Source of the DNA: Bacillus sp. AFS088145
GTDB lineage: Bacteria > Bacillota > Bacilli > Bacillales > Bacillaceae_G
Assembly (NCBI RefSeq): GCF_002564465.1
Contig: NZ_NUUX01000006.1
Span: 186,001-250,000 of the forward strand
Direction of reading: 5' to 3'
Length of the DNA stretch: 64,000 bases
The position numbers and the translations under genes are program-made. Below, piece by piece: positions 60,483 to 64,000 of the stretch (positions within the stretch are counted from its first letter, which is position 1; the number at the start of each line of letters is the position of its first letter). A model generated the notes under the pieces. The model saw only the letters and a program-made list of their open reading frames with translations, was not told the DNA's origin and searched no databases.

Positions 60483-60521
60483 TACCACCTTTTGTCGAAT
60501 AAAATAGTCTAAAAAGGTGGT
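60483..60521 (+). promoter_or_regulatory. Inverted repeat covering a ribosome binding site
   Basis: ACCACCTTTT (60483-60492) pairs perfectly with AAAAGGTGGT (60512-60521), whose AAAGGTGG is the probable ribosome binding site of the next gene. It may also end the GH3 transcript, though there is no clean T-run. Confidence 0.45.
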
Positions 60522-60528
60522 GTTCTTT

Positions 60529-60801
60529 CTGGCTAGTAAGATTTCAGATGCAGGATTAATGCTATTGGCTATTTTTAAAGAACTTCAAGAAAAAGAGCCA
60601 GACTTTGAAAAAGGGCTTCATAATGAAGTAGGAGTAGAAATAGATGATGTCGAACCTGCATTAATAGAATTGGAAATGCAAGGATTTATAAACGGATTAA
60701 CTTGGATTAAAAGTGACATAGATCAAAAAGAAATTGCTTCATTATTTAATATTTCAATAACACCTACAGGATTAGCTAGAGTAATAGAATTATTAAGATA
60801 A
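60529..60801 (+). CDS. YjcQ-like winged-helix protein
   Basis: About 91 aa. ISDAGLMLLAIFKELQEKEPDF, then IDDVEPALIELEMQGFINGLTW and ITPTGLARVIELL fit a small winged-helix protein of the YjcQ type. Start: no ATG is near; the frame opens at GTG 60517 inside the ribosome binding site, so CTG 60529, 8 nt after AAAGGTGG, is the better candidate. The binding site is locked in an inverted repeat. Function unknown. Confidence 0.6.
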   Translation: MASKISDAGLMLLAIFKELQEKEPDFEKGLHNEVGVEIDDVEPALIELEMQGFINGLTWIKSDIDQKEIASLFNISITPTGLARVIELLR

Positions 60802-60879
60802 TATGTATACATATAAAGTGACTACCTCAAATGTTTATGGCATTTGAGGTTTTTTGAAAGAAAAAAGGAGGAAATAAAA

Positions 60880-61041
60880 ATGAAAATTAAAAAAGTAAAT
60901 CCCGAATCTGTTGCTGCACCAGTTGGCCAATATAGTCATGTCACAATTGTCCCAAGACATGCAGAACTAGTTGTTTTATCAGGTCAAGTTTGTCCGGAAC
61001 TTAGGGACTACAAAAAAATCCCTAGTTTTACTAAGGATTAA
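60880..61041 (+). pseudogene. RidA-family protein, N-terminal fragment
   Basis: AAAGGAGG and ATG 60880 start a normal RidA/YjgF N-terminus (KKVNPESVAAPVGQYSHV, then LVVLSGQV to residue 37). After that the frame continues with unrelated CPELRDYKK and stops at 61041. The C-terminal part of the same protein is found at 61521-61616. The gene is broken, and the intact protein would have removed reactive enamine/imine intermediates. Confidence 0.72.
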
Positions 61042-61053
61042 AAATAATTTTAA

Positions 61054-61374
61054 TTATGATAAACGCACGCTTGATTTAGAATATACAAGTTCATAGTATT
61101 CAGACATTTCTTCTTCTGTTATATTGTATTTTCTTTGAATTTCATTGTGTTCTTCCAATAAGTTTTTTGACCATTCCATTGATTGTCTATCTGTTATCCT
61201 ACCACTCTTTAATAACATTTTATTTTTTGCAAATTCTGACCTGAATTTAAGTTCGAATTCTGCAATTTCTACGATTTCTTCAAGAGAATGTTTTTCTTCG
61301 TTATGGCTAGAAGTGCTATTCATTTTAAGTATAATACCTATTATTACAATTACAATTACAATAAACCATACCAC
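61054..61374 (-). CDS. Small membrane-anchored protein inside the split ridA
   Basis: About 106 aa. One N-terminal membrane segment (WFIVIVIVIIGIILKM), then a charged helical cytoplasmic part with LEEIVEIAEFELKFRSEF and YNITEEEMSEYYELVY. GTG 61374 is chosen because AAAGGTGGTGAT lies just upstream; an ATG at 61398 has no ribosome binding site. It lies on the minus strand between the two ridA fragments, so it probably arrived with the inserted DNA. Family not recognised. Confidence 0.6.
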   Translation of the reverse strand: MVWFIVIVIVIIGIILKMNSTSSHNEEKHSLEEIVEIAEFELKFRSEFAKNKMLLKSGRITDRQSMEWSKNLLEEHNEIQRKYNITEEEMSEYYELVYSKSSVRLS

Positions 61375-61520
61375 AATATCACCACCTTTCATTTTCATAA
61401 TATCATGTATAAATTACTAATAGGTAAACTATTCCAAAATTTATACGCCTTAAATTTTTGTATTTTCCCCAATCTGTTGGTCCTGTACTTTGGTAGGTAC
61501 AAAACTGTTGGAGCCAATTT

Positions 61521-61616
61521 CATTCTGGTAACCCACCTGCAACAACTTATGCTTATGTATCAGCTTTAGCAAATCCAGATATTAAAATAGAAGTTGAAGC
61601 AAAGGCAGCAAGATAA
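61521..61616 (+). pseudogene. RidA-family protein, C-terminal fragment
   Basis: The frame reads HSGNPPATTYAYVSALANPD then IKIEVEAKAAR and stops at TAA 61614-61616, as the end of a RidA protein does. About 60 central residues, including the catalytic Arg region, are missing between the two fragments. The following 120 bp hold an unassigned frame (SSMVMIGITQSTLGNLSGG) with no start. Confidence 0.62.
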
Positions 61617-61744
61617 TCAACTCAAGTTCGTTACGTACCATCAATTGTCATTGATTCAAGTATGGTAATGATTGGTATAACACAGTCAACTTTGGGAAAC
61701 TTAAGTGGAGGTAATTCGGTCCGAAAGCGAGATGAAAAATTGAA

Positions 61745-62371
61745 ATGGATGAATTCGAGTCTCAATTAAATCCCACTGTAAGAAAAAATATAACAAAAAC
61801 ACTAACTCAACTTAATTTAAAAATCGAAGGCATGATTGGAAGAATTGAAAATAAAGGATGCGGCATTTTAACTGAATTTGAAAATATCCATAGCGTCTTT
61901 AATAATTTACAAATGGATGCAGCCTCATTTTATTTAAATTCATATCTTTCTCCGTACACTGATATCTTTGATGAATTGGCAATCACAGTTCAACACTTAT
62001 CCAAACGCAAACATGGCGGATTAATTGTTGTAAAAAGAGACGACTCACTTGAAGAATTGATGAGTTCTGGGATCCACGTCGGAGCAAAACTGTCCCCAGC
62101 ATTATTAGAATCAATTTTTTATCCAGGTAGCCCGTTACATGACGGAGCAGTACTAGTTGAAAATAACATGATCATTTCAGCAGGTAATGTACTTCCACTT
62201 TCTAAAATTACATACGATAATAAAAAACTTGGAACAAGGCACCGAGCAGCAGTTGGAATTTCCGAACAAAGCGATGCACTTGCCCTAGTTGTATCAGAAG
62301 AAACAGGAAATATATCTTTCGCTTATAAAGGAAGCTTATATCCTGTTAAATATGGGGCACCAATTAATTAA
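61745..62371 (+). CDS. cdaS: Diadenylate cyclase CdaS (sporulation-type)
   Basis: 208 aa. An N-terminal helical autoinhibitory region (about 1-70) followed by a DAC domain: GGLIVVKRD, the catalytic DGA in PGSPLHDGAVLVENN, and GTRHRAAVGISEQSDALALVVSEETG with RHR. This size and layout match CdaS (YojJ), which makes c-di-AMP in forespores, rather than DisA or CdaA. ATG 61745 has only a weak ribosome binding site; an in-frame stop lies just upstream, so no longer form exists. Confidence 0.9.
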   Translation: MDEFESQLNPTVRKNITKTLTQLNLKIEGMIGRIENKGCGILTEFENIHSVFNNLQMDAASFYLNSYLSPYTDIFDELAITVQHLSKRKHGGLIVVKRDDSLEELMSSGIHVGAKLSPALLESIFYPGSPLHDGAVLVENNMIISAGNVLPLSKITYDNKKLGTRHRAAVGISEQSDALALVVSEETGNISFAYKGSLYPVKYGAPIN

Positions 62372-62376
62372 AACTA

Positions 62377-62402
62377 AAACGATCATTTTTGATCGTTTTT
62401 TT
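62377..62402 (+). terminator. Terminator after cdaS
   Basis: AAAACGATCA pairs with TGATCGTTTT with a 3-nt loop and a T-run. Confidence 0.9.
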
Positions 62403-62450
62403 GTTTGGCTGTTTAAATGGCAGTTTAGTTGCATTAGAAGTTTTAAAATA

Positions 62451-62468
62451 AATCAATTTTTTTTGATT
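62451..62468 (+). promoter_or_regulatory. Ars operator-like palindrome upstream of arsR
   Basis: AATCAA-N6-TTGATT (62451-62468), about 75 bp before arsR. The same palindrome, one base pair longer, lies between arsR and arsI. Likely ArsR site (inference). Confidence 0.6.
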
Positions 62469-62540
62469 AATATGTTGCATTTATTTGGTAAATTAACATA
62501 AACTAAATTCATCAAGAAAAGTTGATAAAGGAGTAAGCAT

Positions 62541-62867
62541 ATGACTGAGATGATACAACAGTTCCTGAAATATGAGCAGAAATTTAAAGCGTTAGCTGAT
62601 CAGAAGCGTCTAGAAATCATGTATGAGCTTTGTCAAAGAGGAAGTACATGTGTATGTGATTTAACGGAAGCGTTCGATATGACACAATCAAAGCTATCAT
62701 ATCATTTGAAAATCTTACTGGATGCAGGGCTCATCGTAAAAGAGACGAAAGGTACATGGAGCTATTATGACTTGAACGACACAGAAGTTAACAACTTGCT
62801 TTCAGAAGAGCTTTGTTGTATTTTCCGAAAATCAGATAACGGTAAACGTAACAGTAATTGTTGTTAA
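62541..62867 (+). CDS. arsR: ArsR-family arsenic-responsive repressor
   Basis: 108 aa winged helix. TCVCDLTEAFDMTQSKLSYHLKIL contains the CxC arsenite-sensing motif (CVCDL) at the start of the recognition helices, as in classical ArsR. C-terminus ends SNCC, with extra Cys that may also bind As(III). AAAGGAGTAAG precedes ATG 62541. Heads the arsenic cluster. Confidence 0.92.
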   Translation: MTEMIQQFLKYEQKFKALADQKRLEIMYELCQRGSTCVCDLTEAFDMTQSKLSYHLKILLDAGLIVKETKGTWSYYDLNDTEVNNLLSEELCCIFRKSDNGKRNSNCC

Positions 62868-62881
62868 TTTTTTTAATCATT

Positions 62882-62901
62882 AAATCAATTTTTTTTGATT
62901 T
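62882..62901 (+). promoter_or_regulatory. Second ars palindrome between arsR and arsI
   Basis: AAATCAA-N6-TTGATTT, perfect, 25 bp before the arsI start. Same core as 62451-62468. Suggests a second ArsR-controlled promoter; it may instead be a weak arsR terminator. Confidence 0.6.
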
Positions 62902-62925
62902 AATAAATTAAGGGAGGAATTCTGT

Positions 62926-63363
62926 ATGAAATATGTTCATGTAGGGGTTAACGTAACAAATTTAGAGGCATCAATCGCTTTTTATGAAAAGGTATTCGGT
63001 TTAGCACCTATTAAAGTGAAAGAAGGATATACGAAGTTTCTGTTAGAAAATCCAGGTCTTAATTTCACTCTAAATGTTCGTGATCAAGTTGAGGGTAATC
63101 AAGTAAATCACTTTGGTTTTCAAGTTGAATCATCTGAAGAAATCTTATTCCATAAGGAAAGACTAGAAAAAGAAGGTTTCTTTGCACGTGAAGAAATGGA
63201 TACAACTTGTTGTTATGCGGTTCAAGATAAGTTTTGGTTAACGGATCCAGACGGAAATGAGTGGGAATTCTTCTATACCAAAGCAGATAGTGATGTTCAA
63301 AAAATAGAAAATAAGTCTTGTTGTAATACTTCCACTGCATCTAAAGTTAATTCTTGTTGTTAG
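62926..63363 (+). CDS. arsI: ArsI/CadI-family VOC metalloenzyme (C-As lyase-like)
   Basis: 145 aa. VOC fold with YVHVGVNVTNLEASIAFYEKVFG (metal-binding His early), QVNHFGFQVES, and DTTCCYAVQDKFWLTDPDGNEWEFFYT; the CC pair (residues about 94-95) is the trivalent-organoarsenical site of ArsI C-As lyases. C-terminal Cys-rich tail ends SCC. Degrades methylarsenite to arsenite, which the next gene exports. AGGGAGG precedes ATG 62926. Confidence 0.88.
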   Translation: MKYVHVGVNVTNLEASIAFYEKVFGLAPIKVKEGYTKFLLENPGLNFTLNVRDQVEGNQVNHFGFQVESSEEILFHKERLEKEGFFAREEMDTTCCYAVQDKFWLTDPDGNEWEFFYTKADSDVQKIENKSCCNTSTASKVNSCC

Positions 63364-63382
63364 TGTGTAAAAGGAGAAGAGA

Positions 63383-64000
63383 ATGAAACGATTATCATTT
63401 TTAGACAGATATTTAACCCTTTGGATATTCGTAGCAATGGCAATTGGGATAATTCTTGGCATTTCAACACCTGGATTTGTAGATAGCCTAAACAAATTAC
63501 AAGTTGGAACGACTTCAATACCTTTAGCTATTGGATTGATTTTAATGATGTATCCACCACTGGCTAAAGTTCGTTATGAAGAGATCGGAAGAGTATTTAA
63601 AGATGTAAAAGTATTATTTCTATCATTAATTCAAAACTGGTTAATTGGACCAGTATTAATGTTTTTATTAGCAATTATCTTTTTAAGAGATTATCCAGAG
63701 TATATGGTTGGTTTAATCATGATCGGTTTAGCACGATGCATTGCGATGGTTATCGTATGGAATGATTTAGCTGATGGTGATCGTGAATATGCGGCGGGAT
63801 TAGTAGCCTTTAACTCCATTTTCCAAATGATCTTCTTCTCTGTTTACGCATATTTCTTCGTAACAGTATTACCAAAAGTTTTTGGATTAGAAGGTATGTC
63901 AATCGATATTACAATGCCAGAAGTGGCAAAATCAGTTTTCATTTATTTAGGAATTCCATTTTTAGCAGGACTATTTACAAGGTTAATTTTTGTAAGAGCC
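63383..64000 (+). CDS. ACR3-family arsenite efflux permease (partial, runs off the window)
   Basis: ATG 63383 with AAAGGAGAAGAG upstream; 206 codons to the window end without a stop. Visible: [57 protein letters not shown] and [19 protein letters not shown] with the conserved Cys, all ACR3 hallmarks. The remaining membrane segments lie beyond 64000. Completes arsR-arsI-acr3; 19 nt after arsI. Confidence 0.93.
   Translation, partial: MKRLSFLDRYLTLWIFVAMAIGIILGISTPGFVDSLNKLQVGTTSIPLAIGLILMMYPPLAKVRYEEIGRVFKDVKVLFLSLIQNWLIGPVLMFLLAIIFLRDYPEYMVGLIMIGLARCIAMVIVWNDLADGDREYAAGLVAFNSIFQMIFFSVYAYFFVTVLPKVFGLEGMSIDITMPEVAKSVFIYLGIPFLAGLFTRLIFVRA

Noticed and set aside
60801-60814. ATATGTATACATAT palindrome before the ridA fragment
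   Set aside because: Resembles the GntR sites but lacks the TTG/CAA flanks and lies by a pseudogene; probably chance.
1-64000. tRNA, rRNA, prophage or intact insertion sequence
   Set aside because: None recognised on reading both strands; no transposase, integrase or phage structural motif in any frame.

Overview
The window looks like chromosome from an endospore-forming member of the Bacillaceae. It is AT-rich, uses strong AGGAGG-type ribosome binding sites with many TTG and GTG starts, and carries sporulation genes (a gerA-type germinant receptor operon, a CotX/CotV-like coat protein, a CdaS-type diadenylate cyclase). No rRNA, tRNA, CRISPR array, phage block or intact insertion sequence was seen. 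Species cannot be named from the sequence alone.

Layout. 1-6473: four tandem ADP-ribosylglycohydrolase-family genes followed by a LacI-type regulator, apparently a catabolic or salvage locus for an ADP-ribosyl or other ribosyl compound. 6923-11277: a DUF2187 protein, an ABC exporter pair, and two paralogous GntR regulators. 11559-16571: a gerA-type operon and a membrane diguanylate cyclase. 16645-18392: a divergent HTH-like/VWA pair and a DUF6526 protein. 18770-23764: envelope genes (LytR-CpsA-Psr protein, LysM-3D protein, L,D-transpeptidase) and two small exported proteins. 24253-38586: a nitronate monooxygenase-like enzyme, then a formate dehydrogenase and molybdenum cofactor island (formate dehydrogenase alpha, DUF1641 partner, fdhD, moaA, moeB, moeA, moaE, moaD, moaB, mobA, moaC, mobB, modB, MOSC protein). 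This island supplies nearly every step from GTP to bis-MGD insertion, but only one molybdate transport gene is present. 38587-39679: decayed sequence with a MOSC-gene remnant, a frameshifted micro-gene and an Asn/Arg-rich protein. 39680-46666: sugar kinase and phosphomannose isomerase, repeat proteins (RCC1, pentapeptide), coat protein and assorted enzymes. 46752-49310: DUF1453 protein and a NarL-type two-component system. 49863-60801: a micro-gene, methionine gamma-lyase-like enzyme, uncharacterised proteins, an XRE regulator with expanding repeats, a secreted helical protein, an alpha/beta hydrolase, a GH3 glycosidase and a YjcQ-like protein. 60880-64000: a ridA gene split by foreign sequence, cdaS, and an arsenic operon (arsR, arsI, ACR3) running off the end.

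The most interesting signal is a structured leader shared by the formate dehydrogenase gene and moeB. Both have GATTGGTAT followed at once by a 6-bp hairpin with a 9-nt TWCGATTWG loop. The two stems differ by compensating changes, and an intrinsic terminator follows within a few nucleotides. It looks like a cis-regulatory RNA controlling molybdoenzyme genes. I could not match it to a known riboswitch. Other leads are the ADP-ribosylglycohydrolase array, duplicated TCAAGT-N3-ACTTGA palindromes in front of the XRE repeat gene, WalR-like boxes upstream of two cell-wall genes, and several gene remnants.
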